DNA from: an uncultured Odoribacter sp.
GTDB lineage: Bacteria; Bacteroidota; Bacteroidia; Bacteroidales; Marinifilaceae
Direction: 5' to 3'
Assembly (NCBI GenBank): GCA_934725835.1
Contig: CAKVCR010000107.1
Span: 1-8,770 of the forward strand
Length of the DNA stretch: 8,770 nucleotides
Part shown: piece after piece, positions 1-7,025 of the stretch
Numbering within the stretch: position 1 is the stretch's first letter
Layout of the letters: every line of letters begins with the position of its first letter
Made by a program: the position numbers and the translations under genes
Notes under the pieces: generated by a model
The model's input: only the letters and a program-made list of their open reading frames with translations
Told to the model about the DNA's origin: nothing
Database searches by the model: none

Positions 1-2674
1 CAATTGCCCATGGTACATTTTTAAACAAATAGCGCATTGCCTCACTACTAGCCTTATGCTCTCCCAGCCACTGCTTTGAATAGCCTTCAGGTAAGGAAAT
101 CGTATCAATCAAAGGCATCAAATTCTTGCGTACGCTCTCTGCAGTATAACCCGGAATATTATTACAACGGGCCTTAATCGCCCTCTGTCCGTTATAGCGC
201 CATACAACCGGATCCTCCCATTCAAATTTGATTCCTCGTGTCGCCTGAGTCACCGGAGTAGACCCCACGGCAGATGACAGCAAATCCTCTTTCTTTGTTG
301 TACCTAACAACAAGCCTTTAATCGTCTCTGCATTCAATCCTCCCAAAGAAGGCAAGACACTCCATACCGGAGTATTATCCAAACCTCCCAGCTGCTCTCC
401 TTTACCATCCACACTTTTAATATAAATCGGCATAGAAGTAGTACCTTCGTAATAAGACCCTACTGGTAATCCGTCTGTTGCCGCCATCAAAGACAAGCCA
501 ACATCAGAGCGGGACAGTCCGGCTTTTCTGGCAATCGGCTGATAATAGTCCACCATCAAAACAGGCATTTCGGGTTCCCAATTGTTCGTCACCAAATTAG
601 CAGTCGGCTCATCCTCCATAATCCGTTCGGCCTTTGCCGACAATTCCTTAAGTACCGCCGGGTCCGGACCCATAAACATCAATTCTACCGGAAAATCTTC
701 ATACATCAAGTTATAGCGCTTGATACGCACATAAGCATTCGGATAATTATCAGTCAAATACTGTTGCAACCCCGGGATTGCCGTTTTCAAGGCATCAGCA
801 TCCGTGAAATCGACTATCAACTCACCGTAAGACATGGCAGGCAAAGCTATCGAACGCACAAGATTGTATCGGGAAGGCGTACCGCCAAAACTTGAAGTTA
901 CATGTGTGACATCCTCTCTTCCCATCAAATACTCCTCGATACTTTCAATGTCCTCCTTCACTGCCTCCAATGTCACTCCCTCCGGCAATTTATACTCTAT
1001 GTACAGCTGCGTATAACTCAAATCAGGGAAAAAGCCCTGCGGTATAAATTTAAATCCCCAAACACTTAACCCCAGCAATAATACCACAACTCCGAAAGCC
1101 AACTTCTTATGATAAAGCATGTACGACAAAAAGCTTCTAAACCACTGATACATACGGCTATTATATACATCCGCCTCACTAACATTCGTTACTTTCACCT
1201 TCAAATACCGATCGGCATGCATCGGTATTTGCGTCAATGCCAATACCCAACTCAATAATAGAGAAACTGCCAATACAATAAACAAATCACGAACGTACTC
1301 GCCCACCGTATCAGGAGACATAAAAATCGGGAAGAATGCCAATATCGCAATCAACGTTGCCCCCAACAGCGGCATAGCCGTCTTCTTTCCTATATTTGTC
1401 AACGCTTCCGGTTTCTGCACTCCACGCTTCAAATCCACCAGAATTCCATCAACAATCACAATGGCATTATCCACGAGCATCCCCATAGCTATTATCAATG
1501 AAGCCAGTGACACCCGTTGCAAAGTGCCGTCCAACAGATACAACACTACGAACGAGCCTAACACGATAATGACCAACCCACTACCTATAATCACTCCACT
1601 CCGGAATCCCATCGTCAACATCAAAACAAGAATCACCACCAAAACCGACTCCACCAAATTAATCATAAATGTACTGATAGCTTCATTTACCCGCTCCGGT
1701 TGGAAAAATACTTTCTCAAAATCAATACCTATAGGGATACGTGATGACTTCAACTGAGCCAACTCTGCATCCACTTTCTTCCCTACTGTAATAATATTAC
1801 CTCCGGTTTCCATTGATATTGAGATACCCAAAGCACGCGAACCGTCGTATCTCATTTCATTGCGGGAAGGGTCCTGATACCCCTTGCTAAGACGAGCCAC
1901 ATCTTTCAATCGCAACTGGTCATCTTCATGCCCCTGTATAATCAGATTTTCTATATCGCTAATTGATGTGTAGCTATCATCTACCCCCACACGCAAACGC
2001 CTGTTACCGGTTTTGAAATATCCGGAATATACGGTCTTATTCTGGCTATTCAGAGTAGCCAGCACCTCTGCGGGATGTACCCCCAGATTAGCCATTTTAT
2101 CCTGAATAATTTCAATATTAATACAAGGTTTTCTATCGCCATAAATATCCACTCTCCTCACTCCCTCTATATCCTGCAATTCACGTTTCACCAAATTTGC
2201 ATATTCCACCATCTCCTCATCCGACACACCATCCGTTGTCATGGCATAAAACATTCCATATACATCTCCAAAATCATCCTTCACAACCGGAGCCCGGCAT
2301 CCGTCAGGAAACTGCAGAGAAGCATTCTCTACCCGTCGTCGTAATATATCCCACTTCTGCTCCAATTCAGCAGGAGGAACCGTTGTTTCCAATTCAACGG
2401 TGATAATGGACAAGTCGTTCATTGATTTGGATTCCACACTTGCAATATCTCCCATCGCACGGATCTCCTTCTCCAGTACATCCGTTACCTCCAACTCAAC
2501 TTTATGTGCAGACGCCCCCGGGTAAACCGTCACTACCAGCGCCTGTTTCACCCTGATTTCGGGATCTTCCAATTTACTCATAGAGGCAAATGAAAAGATA
2601 CCACCAATCACCAACACCAATATCAAAAATTTTATCAGTGCCCGATTATTCAGTGCATATTCAGAAAGATTCAT
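1..2674 (-). CDS. RND (HAE1/AcrB-like) efflux permease, C-terminus off the left edge
   Basis: Inner-membrane proton-driven exporter subunit that would work with the adjacent adaptor and an outer-membrane factor; substrate unknown. The frame is open from the ATG at 2674 to the window edge, giving 891 codons of an expected 1000-1050. Visible in order: TM1 (about residues 12-30), the first porter region with a YPGAS motif, a TM block (about 330-500) including GMLVDNAIVIVD, a second long periplasmic region starting after TM7 with FIPQGFFPD, and a cut at LFKNVPWAI, just before the expected TM8. D402 matches the first of the two TM4 aspartates of AcrB; the second position is N403. The proton-relay lysine of TM10 lies outside the window. 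A purine-rich GGAAAGGAGA Shine-Dalgarno precedes the start, and only 21 bases separate it from the adaptor gene, so the two are surely co-transcribed. Confidence 0.95.
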   Translation of the reverse strand, partial: MNLSEYALNNRALIKFLILVLVIGGIFSFASMSKLEDPEIRVKQALVVTVYPGASAHKVELEVTDVLEKEIRAMGDIASVESKSMNDLSIITVELETTVPPAELEQKWDILRRRVENASLQFPDGCRAPVVKDDFGDVYGMFYAMTTDGVSDEEMVEYANLVKRELQDIEGVRRVDIYGDRKPCINIEIIQDKMANLGVHPAEVLATLNSQNKTVYSGYFKTGNRRLRVGVDDSYTSISDIENLIIQGHEDDQLRLKDVARLSKGYQDPSRNEMRYDGSRALGISISMETGGNIITVGKKVDAELAQLKSSRIPIGIDFEKVFFQPERVNEAISTFMINLVESVLVVILVLMLTMGFRSGVIIGSGLVIIVLGSFVVLYLLDGTLQRVSLASLIIAMGMLVDNAIVIVDGILVDLKRGVQKPEALTNIGKKTAMPLLGATLIAILAFFPIFMSPDTVGEYVRDLFIVLAVSLLLSWVLALTQIPMHADRYLKVKVTNVSEADVYNSRMYQWFRSFLSYMLYHKKLAFGVVVLLLGLSVWGFKFIPQGFFPDLSYTQLYIEYKLPEGVTLEAVKEDIESIEEYLMGREDVTHVTSSFGGTPSRYNLVRSIALPAMSYGELIVDFTDADALKTAIPGLQQYLTDNYPNAYVRIKRYNLMYEDFPVELMFMGPDPAVLKELSAKAERIMEDEPTANLVTNNWEPEMPVLMVDYYQPIARKAGLSRSDVGLSLMAATDGLPVGSYYEGTTSMPIYIKSVDGKGEQLGGLDNTPVWSVLPSLGGLNAETIKGLLLGTTKKEDLLSSAVGSTPVTQATRGIKFEWEDPVVWRYNGQRAIKARCNNIPGYTAESVRKNLMPLIDTISLPEGYSKQWLGEHKASSEAMRYLFKNVPWAI

Positions 2675-2695
2675 AATACACAGTCTCCTTTCCTT

Positions 2696-3760
2696 TTAAA
2701 GCAATCCACCCACATTCGTTTTACTTACGGGTTTCAGTAATTCCACCTGCATACCCTCTTTTAGTTTGTGCACACCGGCACTCACAACCACTTCTCCTTT
2801 CTCCAGACCGGAATCCAAAACAACACTACCATCTTTCAATATTTGACGGACCACCACTTCACGACTCTTCACCCTCTTTTCCGAAGGCAAATACACCCAT
2901 ACAGAAGCCTTACCTTCTTTTTCCATCAAGGCACTCAATGGGATTTCCGTCATAGACTGCTCGCCCGGATCGTAATCAATCGTGACATTCACACTCATCC
3001 CCGCAGCCAAATTATAACCTGCTTCAGGCTTCAAGCGCAAACGCATCCCATACAATTGATTCAAATTAGCCTTCTTAGCCACATCCATCAACTCCAATGG
3101 AAAAGACTTATCCGGATATACATCTGCCACACACGAAAAATCCCGGAAAGAACTCTGGCGTACAAAATCACTGGAAGGGATATCAATCACAACTTCAAAA
3201 TATTGTGTATTAATCATTGACAATACCGGCATTCCGGCACCTACGGTCTCACCAACTTCAAAATACTTCTTTTGGATATATCCGTCAAAAGGCGCCAACA
3301 AACGGGTATCTTTCAACGCATTCTGATGTGAAGAATATTTTGCAGATATTTGTTGCAGGCCGGAAACAGCCTTATCATAATCATTTACAGGAACACTCTT
3401 ACGGTTGTACAGTTCTATCACCCGTTCTGCCTCACCCTTAATCTGTCTATACTCCGCCTCTGTTGCACTCAATTGCAATTCGTAATCACGCGGGTCAATT
3501 TCTGCAACCAATGCACCCTTTTTGACAAACCCACCGGCATCAACGGGTATTTTAACGATAGGACCGGCTACCCGGAAAGACAAATCAACATCTTCTGCCG
3601 CCCGAATACGCCCCGGATAAGTTATTTTCAACTCTGAACGATACGGCTTTACCACCTCTGTCTTTACCATTATCACGCTCTTTTTTTCCATTTCCTTTGA
3701 GCGGCATGCCGAGACACATACAACGATTCCCAGCACAACCCAAAAATTTCGAAATATCAT
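2696..3760 (-). CDS. RND efflux periplasmic adaptor (HlyD/MFP family) lipoprotein
   Basis: Membrane-fusion protein that links the RND permease to an outer-membrane channel. The 354-aa length is normal for the family. The N-terminus is a lipoprotein signal peptide: a hydrophobic stretch (residues 6-18) ending in the lipobox VSAC, with Cys19 as the predicted lipidated residue. Then come a barrel-sandwich (lipoyl-like) half with YPGRIRA and VDAGGFVKKGALVAEIDPRDYELQ split around a short helical hairpin (about 75-150), the return half at PFDGYIQKKYFEVGETVGAGMPVL, a beta-barrel domain, and a C-terminal membrane-proximal domain (GLEKGEVVVSAGVHKLKEGMQV). The start at 3760 is chosen because it gives the full signal peptide; no strong Shine-Dalgarno is close to it. 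The 119-base gap upstream holds one copy of the shared operator and a second dyad, so this gene may have its own regulated promoter besides read-through from tetR1. Confidence 0.93.
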   Translation of the reverse strand: MIFRNFWVVLGIVVCVSACRSKEMEKKSVIMVKTEVVKPYRSELKITYPGRIRAAEDVDLSFRVAGPIVKIPVDAGGFVKKGALVAEIDPRDYELQLSATEAEYRQIKGEAERVIELYNRKSVPVNDYDKAVSGLQQISAKYSSHQNALKDTRLLAPFDGYIQKKYFEVGETVGAGMPVLSMINTQYFEVVIDIPSSDFVRQSSFRDFSCVADVYPDKSFPLELMDVAKKANLNQLYGMRLRLKPEAGYNLAAGMSVNVTIDYDPGEQSMTEIPLSALMEKEGKASVWVYLPSEKRVKSREVVVRQILKDGSVVLDSGLEKGEVVVSAGVHKLKEGMQVELLKPVSKTNVGGLL

Positions 3761-3811
3761 AATGCACTAAATTATTGAATTCTCCATACAAACTATTAAA
3801 ATATACAACAA

Positions 3812-3828
3812 ATATGCCAAAAGCATAT
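3812..3828. promoter_or_regulatory. 17-bp dyad in the adaptor leader
   Basis: Perfect 6-bp inverted repeat, ATATGC-CAAAA-GCATAT, lying 52 bases before the adaptor start codon. Its core (read on the minus strand, CTTTTGG between ATA and TAT) partly resembles the 18-bp operator, so it could be a variant binding site. It could also form a small RNA hairpin in the 5' leader. The role is inferred only. Confidence 0.35.
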
Positions 3829-3842
3829 CCTTTTATCTATTT

Positions 3843-3860
3843 TTTATACTTTTCGGTATG
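3843..3860 (-). promoter_or_regulatory. Putative TetR operator, copy 1 (upstream of adaptor)
   Basis: The 18 bases tttatacttttcggtatg (plus-strand reading) are identical to positions 5093-5110. They contain the dyad ATAC-N6-GTAT, the size and symmetry typical of TetR-family half-sites. The site is 82 bases before the adaptor start and 19 bases after the end of tetR1. Two exact copies, each upstream of a gene in the same regulator-pump cluster and in the same orientation, argue for a shared repressor. Which of the two TetR proteins binds is unknown. Confidence 0.65.
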
Positions 3861-3879
3861 TTGGCAATAAAAAAAACAC

Positions 3880-4494
3880 TCACACCGATTTTCTAACCTG
3901 CGATGCTAAAAGATACAACTGTTCATACTGCAAGCGGATTGACGATAGAGCATAAGATACATCCTGATGCATAATCAAATAATTCAATACACCGGCACCT
4001 ATATTCAATAAATTCTTCGCCAAGACCGAAGTTTCAATTTCCGGTCTTAATTCCCCTACACGCTTCGCATTTAAAATCAGCTGTTCCAACTTTGATAAAC
4101 GCAACATCTTCGATTCCGCCACCACCTGCTTCAATTCCGGATACACAGCAATCACCTCAACAATCAACGACAGACACAATATTTCAGGAATTTCGCTACT
4201 GAACTCCCTTGCGGTATAGTTATCAATATCCATCAGCTTGCGGATTGTCAAATCAACATATTCTCTTAACGTGGATATACTCCCAAACTCCTCGGTACGC
4301 TTGGCATCCAACAAAGCGTAATAAGCACGCAACCCTTCTTTCAACACCTCTCCTTTACCGGAAAAATGGTAATAAAAAGTCCCACGTGTAATCTTGGCAG
4401 CTCTTTCGATATCACTCAAGCGCACTGCTTTAAACCCCTTTTTCAAGAAAAGGAGGAAGGCGGTTTCTATGATTTGCTGCCTTGTATTTGTCAT
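3880..4494 (-). CDS. TetR/AcrR family transcriptional regulator (tetR1)
   Basis: Probable repressor of the downstream efflux genes. At 204 aa it has the usual TetR length. The DNA-binding domain spans about residues 1-50 (TRQQIIETAFLLFLKKGF, then the helix-turn-helix LSDIERAAKITRGTFYYHFSGKGEVL), followed by an all-helical ligand/dimer domain. It is paralogous to the preceding regulator: both keep LREY near residue 80, a shared E-TSVLA/DTSVLARNL block, and a closing QYEQLYLL / QFEQYYLL motif. The start ATG overlaps the tetR2 stop (ATGA), indicating translational coupling. The effector cannot be read from the sequence. The adaptor gene follows on the same strand, with a copy of the operator in between. 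Confidence 0.93.
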   Translation of the reverse strand: MTNTRQQIIETAFLLFLKKGFKAVRLSDIERAAKITRGTFYYHFSGKGEVLKEGLRAYYALLDAKRTEEFGSISTLREYVDLTIRKLMDIDNYTAREFSSEIPEILCLSLIVEVIAVYPELKQVVAESKMLRLSKLEQLILNAKRVGELRPEIETSVLAKNLLNIGAGVLNYLIMHQDVSYALSSIRLQYEQLYLLASQVRKSV

Positions 4495-5090
4495 TTCTTT
4501 ATCAATAAATAATATTGTTCAAACTGCATCTGCATATCTGAAAATGCAATCCTCATATTTTCAGTACTCAAATCAATATTCACCATACTGGTAGACACCG
4601 ACATCAAGTTTCTTGCCAACACAGATGTATCCAATTCCGCCTTAATTTCACCGGTTTGTTTAGCCTTCAAAATCATAAACTCCCAGCGTCCCAACCGCAA
4701 ACGAGACAACTTATCGATACTATGGCGAAATACCGGAAAAAGATTTTCAACTTCCAAGATTAATTGAAAAAAAGCTACCTCAATAATGAAAAACTCAAAC
4801 AGTTCCTGCCACCGCTCTGCATTTCTCTCTTTTCTATCCACCAGAGCAAGAATATATTCCCTCAACGAGCCTATTTTCAAAAACTCCTCCTCGCTCATCT
4901 CGCTACTCACTGAAAGATACTTTTCAATGCCCGCTTTCAAAATCTCCTCCTTGTTGCGAAAATAATAATAAAAAGCCCCTTTGGTCAGCCCTGTTGCCGC
5001 TTCCAAATCCTTCAACGAACAAGCACCATACCCCTTGTTCAAAAATTGAAAAAAGGACTTATTTACTATTTCATCTCTTAAATCCGCCAT
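4491..5090 (-). CDS. TetR/AcrR family transcriptional regulator (tetR2)
   Basis: First gene of the regulator-pump cluster, 199 aa. The N-terminal helix-turn-helix is clear (LRDEIVNKSFFQFLNKGYGACSLKDLEAATG, recognition region LTKGAFYYYFRNKEEIL, residues about 5-50). The rest is a helical ligand/dimerisation domain that aligns with tetR1 to its end. The start at 5090 gives the complete domain and lies two bases from the 18-bp operator copy 2, so a repressor bound there would cover the likely transcription start: strong grounds to infer autoregulation. Because tetR1 and tetR2 are co-translated paralogues, heterodimers are possible, as are two repressors with different ligands sharing one operator. 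Confidence 0.93.
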   Translation of the reverse strand: MADLRDEIVNKSFFQFLNKGYGACSLKDLEAATGLTKGAFYYYFRNKEEILKAGIEKYLSVSSEMSEEEFLKIGSLREYILALVDRKERNAERWQELFEFFIIEVAFFQLILEVENLFPVFRHSIDKLSRLRLGRWEFMILKAKQTGEIKAELDTSVLARNLMSVSTSMVNIDLSTENMRIAFSDMQMQFEQYYLLIKK

Positions 5091-5092
5091 GA

Positions 5093-5110
5093 TTTATACT
5101 TTTCGGTATG
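5093..5110 (-). promoter_or_regulatory. Putative TetR operator, copy 2 (at tetR2 start)
   Basis: Exact duplicate of the 18 bases at 3843-3860, with the ATAC-N6-GTAT dyad. It lies between the candidate -7 box (5111-5118) and the tetR2 ATG, so binding would block transcription initiation. The short distance also means that an mRNA started here would have a leader of only roughly 10-20 bases, with the operator sequence occupying the ribosome-binding region. Confidence 0.65.
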
Positions 5111-5118
5111 CAAAAATA
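5111..5118 (-). promoter_or_regulatory. Candidate Bacteroides -7 box for tetR2
   Basis: Read on the minus strand this is TATTTTTG, matching the Bacteroides -7 consensus TAnnTTTG. A T-rich run rather than a clean TTTG is found 19-21 bases upstream (about 5138-5143), so the -33 element is weak. A 9-bp direct repeat (aaaatacac, 5113-5121 and 5122-5130) covers this box. Confidence 0.4.
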
Positions 5119-5230
5119 CACAAAATACACAAACGAAAAAAATTATACATCCGGTTTCTGCCTTGAATTTGATACAATAAATTACGACTCACACTATAAT
5201 AAAAAAATACTTTACCGAATTATATAAAAT

Positions 5231-5262
5231 ATTGCTTTTGTCATTCTGTTTACATAGATTTG
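5231..5262 (+). promoter_or_regulatory. Candidate Bacteroides promoter for the plus-strand array
   Basis: TAGATTTG at 5255-5262 is a full match to the -7 consensus TAnnTTTG. ATTG at 5231-5234 is a 3/4 match to the -33 element TTTG with the expected 20-base spacing. It points towards the A'-B-C-A-B' array and lies 50 bases before the degenerate A' copy. It is the only good promoter seen between tetR2 and the array, so it may drive B and possibly the genes behind it. Confidence 0.5.
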
Positions 5263-5312
5263 AAGCAACTAACTATAACCCCAACGACCAAACAACAAGG
5301 CCATGAACAATA

Positions 5313-5510
5313 TCATTTTCAACGAAGATATTAGTCTCGTGTTTACCGATGAAAAGTTTTATGCAATCTATCAAGATTTCATAAAAATGAAAATTGATAC
5401 CGAAGGTTTTCTATGGTGGTTTAAAGGTAAAAAAAACAACAACCGAAGAACAGAAGAAAGTATTCGGTTCTGTTAGTTTGCCATTTTTCTTCAAACATAA
5501 CTGTCCATAA
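5313..5510 (+). pseudogene. A': 5'-truncated, frameshifted remnant of the A gene
   Basis: This stretch matches the last third of gene A (6826-7025). Over the first 107 bases there are only six differences, and the match begins at A residue about 127, so the signal peptide and first two thirds are missing. An ATG at 5303 opens a 57-codon frame ending at a TAG (5474-5476). That frame leaves the A-like frame at an A8 run (5429-5436); removing one base there restores the A-like ending TTEEQKKVFG...FFFKHNCP and the TAA at 5508-5510. Relative to A it also lacks one codon near that point. It is most likely non-functional, but its end is joined to B with the same 2-base gap as in A-B', showing where the B gene came from. 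Confidence 0.85.
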
Positions 5511-5806
5511 TCATGAAAGTATTACTTGTAATTTTATCAGTAATGTACATTACTGCCGCACAGGCTCAGGGGATTTATATCCCAGGGAAAGTAACGAAAG
5601 GTGATTCCGTTGCATATTACTGCAAAAAAGCTATGAGTATTATTCTTGAAGTTGGAAACACCCAGAATGTGGACACAAGTTATACCATGTACTACAAAGA
5701 CGGAAGGGTGTTTGATGATGAAAATTTTGCCGTCCCCCTTAAACACTCGCAGGAAAACCTACTAGCCGTATTCAAGGATTTCCTGACCCAGGAGGAATGG
5801 GAAAAG
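5313..5806 (+). repeat. Direct repeat copy 1 (A' plus 5' part of B)
   Basis: This 494-base segment corresponds to 6826-7321 (496 bases). The 2-base length difference is accounted for by the +1 base and missing codon in A'. It spans the end of A', the 2-base junction and the first 98 codons of B. Downstream comparison is impossible because the IS cuts copy 2. Confidence 0.85.
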
Positions 5807-6067
5807 CTAAAGGGGAAAAATTCGTTTCTTCTATTAATAGAAATTACGGCAAACACTTCAGGGAAAGCGGAAGAAATCATTTTTAAATTCAGAGAGACAG
5901 ATCCGGTCATGATGCACATGCCTCCAGACAGGCTGTATGAACTGGAAAAACGTTTGAAGAAAGTATTGGAACAGCACCCTCGTGCATACTTTTCTCGGTT
6001 CAAGAAGATAAAGTACTTTGATTCTATCCGCTATAAAAACATCGCTCCGTTTGATGAAAAAAACTAA
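5513..6067 (+). CDS. B: putative secreted/periplasmic protein of unknown function
   Basis: Intact 184-aa gene; I do not recognise a named family. It starts with a clear signal peptide (MKVLLVILSVMYITAAQA, AxA cleavage site after residue 18), so the mature protein is exported. The mature part begins QGIYIPGKVTKGDS and contains YYKDGRVFDDEN, FLTQEEWEKL, a beta-rich stretch with TSGKAEEIIFKF, and an amphipathic helix PPDRLYELEKRLKKVLEQ. The second half matches gene A in pattern (see findings). The start lies two bases after the A' stop, as in the A-B' pair, suggesting coupled translation from an ancestral A gene. The stop shares its last base with a possible ATG of the next frame. The truncated paralogue B' is identical at 80 of 98 residues. 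Confidence 0.85.
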   Translation: MKVLLVILSVMYITAAQAQGIYIPGKVTKGDSVAYYCKKAMSIILEVGNTQNVDTSYTMYYKDGRVFDDENFAVPLKHSQENLLAVFKDFLTQEEWEKLKGKNSFLLLIEITANTSGKAEEIIFKFRETDPVMMHMPPDRLYELEKRLKKVLEQHPRAYFSRFKKIKYFDSIRYKNIAPFDEKN

Positions 6068-6111
6068 TGACATTAAAAACATTCATAGAGCATCCTACCT
6101 ATTCCAAAGTT

Positions 6112-6427
6112 ATGAAAAAGAACCCGTTCCTTTGGTGGCTCATTGCCCTGATGTTTTCATGTTCGTATGAAATCGAAGCGCCATCGGCGCTGGAAGAAAA
6201 CATCTCTGTAAAATTCAGTGTGGAAGAGGCACGAAAACATTTCGAAGAAAATGCAACAGACCTGACATTCATTCGATTATCAAAACACGATACGGAAACA
6301 GAAAATTACACCAGATTTTTTACAAAATTATTATGAGTTAGGGGAAACATGGAATGACCTAAAATATCAAAACGGAACTTTTGATAAAACACTGCAATCT
6401 AAATTATTATTGAAATTTTTCGAATAA
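6112..6427 (+). pseudogene. C: short lipoprotein gene with an internal frameshift
   Basis: An in-frame ATG at 6067 overlaps the B stop, but the ATG at 6112 is preferred because it gives a lipoprotein signal (MKKNPFLWWLIALMFSC, Cys17, slightly atypical lipobox). The frame continues with FSVEEARKHFEEN and stops at TGA 6334-6336. From about 6302 the +1-shifted frame reads on without a break as KITPDFLQNYYELGETWNDL to LLKFFE and a TAA at 6425-6427. A one-base insertion (or two-base loss) near the AAAA run at 6302-6305 therefore explains the structure; repaired, the product would be 104 aa. The SVEEARKHFEE start reminds me of the N-terminal part of larger Bacteroidales lipoproteins, so this may be only the front of a longer ancestral gene; that is weak recollection, not shown here. 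Confidence 0.7.
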
Positions 6428-6446
6428 CACATAAAAACCATTTGTC

Positions 6447-7025
6447 ATGAAACAACTGCTCATATCTGTCATTTTAATTCTAATTACCTTTTCTGCCTTC
6501 GGAAATCAGGATTCCACTCAAACAGAATGGAAAGAAAAATATTTCAAATACTCAATCAGTAGTAGTAAATCTATTATTGCAGCTCCTTTATTTGCCATAC
6601 CAACAGATAAACGGCCAGGTATGATTTTGACAAAAGTAGAATATTTAAATAAAGACTATTCTACCAGAAACTGGACCGGATTTACTACTCAATTCATTGA
6701 GCAGGTATTAAAGAAACATCTGACTATTGAAGAAATAAGGCTATTAATGGATAAAGAAAATAAGACTATAAAAGCAAAAATTCTCTTTCACTTTAATTAC
6801 TCTGGAAATATTTTATATGCTTATTTCATTTTCAATGAAGATGTTAGTCACGTGTTTACCGATGAAAAGTTGTATGCAATCTATCAAGATTTCATAAAAA
6901 TGAAAGTTGATACTGAAGGTTTTCTATGGTGGAATAAAGATGGGAGAAAACCAACAACCGAAGAACAAAAAAAAGTATTTGGCTTTGCATTTTCTCCATT
7001 CTTCTTCAAACATAACTGTCCATAA
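6447..7025 (+). CDS. A: putative secreted/periplasmic protein of unknown function
   Basis: Intact 192-aa gene of unrecognised family. It has an N-terminal signal peptide (MKQLLISVILILITFSAFG, probable cleavage after Gly19). The middle has FIEQVLKKHLTIEEIRLL followed by a beta-strand pair AKILFHFNYSGNILYAYFIF and a helix TDEKLYAIYQDFIKMK. This is the same order as in B, hence the proposal that A and B are distant paralogues. The C-terminus is distinctive: GFLWWNKDG, then a basic/polar linker and FFFKHNCP with a penultimate Cys. It starts 19 bases after the end of the C remnant and is followed after two bases by B'. The only other copy in the window is the A' fragment. Confidence 0.85.
   Translation: MKQLLISVILILITFSAFGNQDSTQTEWKEKYFKYSISSSKSIIAAPLFAIPTDKRPGMILTKVEYLNKDYSTRNWTGFTTQFIEQVLKKHLTIEEIRLLMDKENKTIKAKILFHFNYSGNILYAYFIFNEDVSHVFTDEKLYAIYQDFIKMKVDTEGFLWWNKDGRKPTTEEQKKVFGFAFSPFFFKHNCP

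Noticed and set aside
2768..3637. Plus-strand open frames (2768-3220, 3217-3441, 3350-3637) opposite the adaptor
   Set aside because: They are antisense to a well-supported adaptor gene and show no domain pattern, signal peptide or ribosome-binding site. Similar shadows oppose the permease (for example 1461-1757 and 2075-2403).
3861..3882. T8 run after the tetR1 stop as an intrinsic terminator
   Set aside because: I found no convincing GC-rich stem in front of the T run on the coding strand.
5113..5133. 9-bp tandem repeat aaaatacac x2 as a functional repeat or CRISPR-like element
   Set aside because: Only two short AT-rich units; most likely promoter-region low complexity.
5211..5227. Third operator-like sequence (tttaccgaattatataa)
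   Set aside because: It matches 12 of 17 positions of the operator, but the ATAC/GTAT symmetry is broken and the region is very AT-rich, so chance similarity is likely.
5537..6082. Minus-strand open frames under gene B
   Set aside because: Gene B has a signal peptide and a conserved paralogue in the opposite frame; the antisense frames look like shadows and are Phe/Ser-rich.
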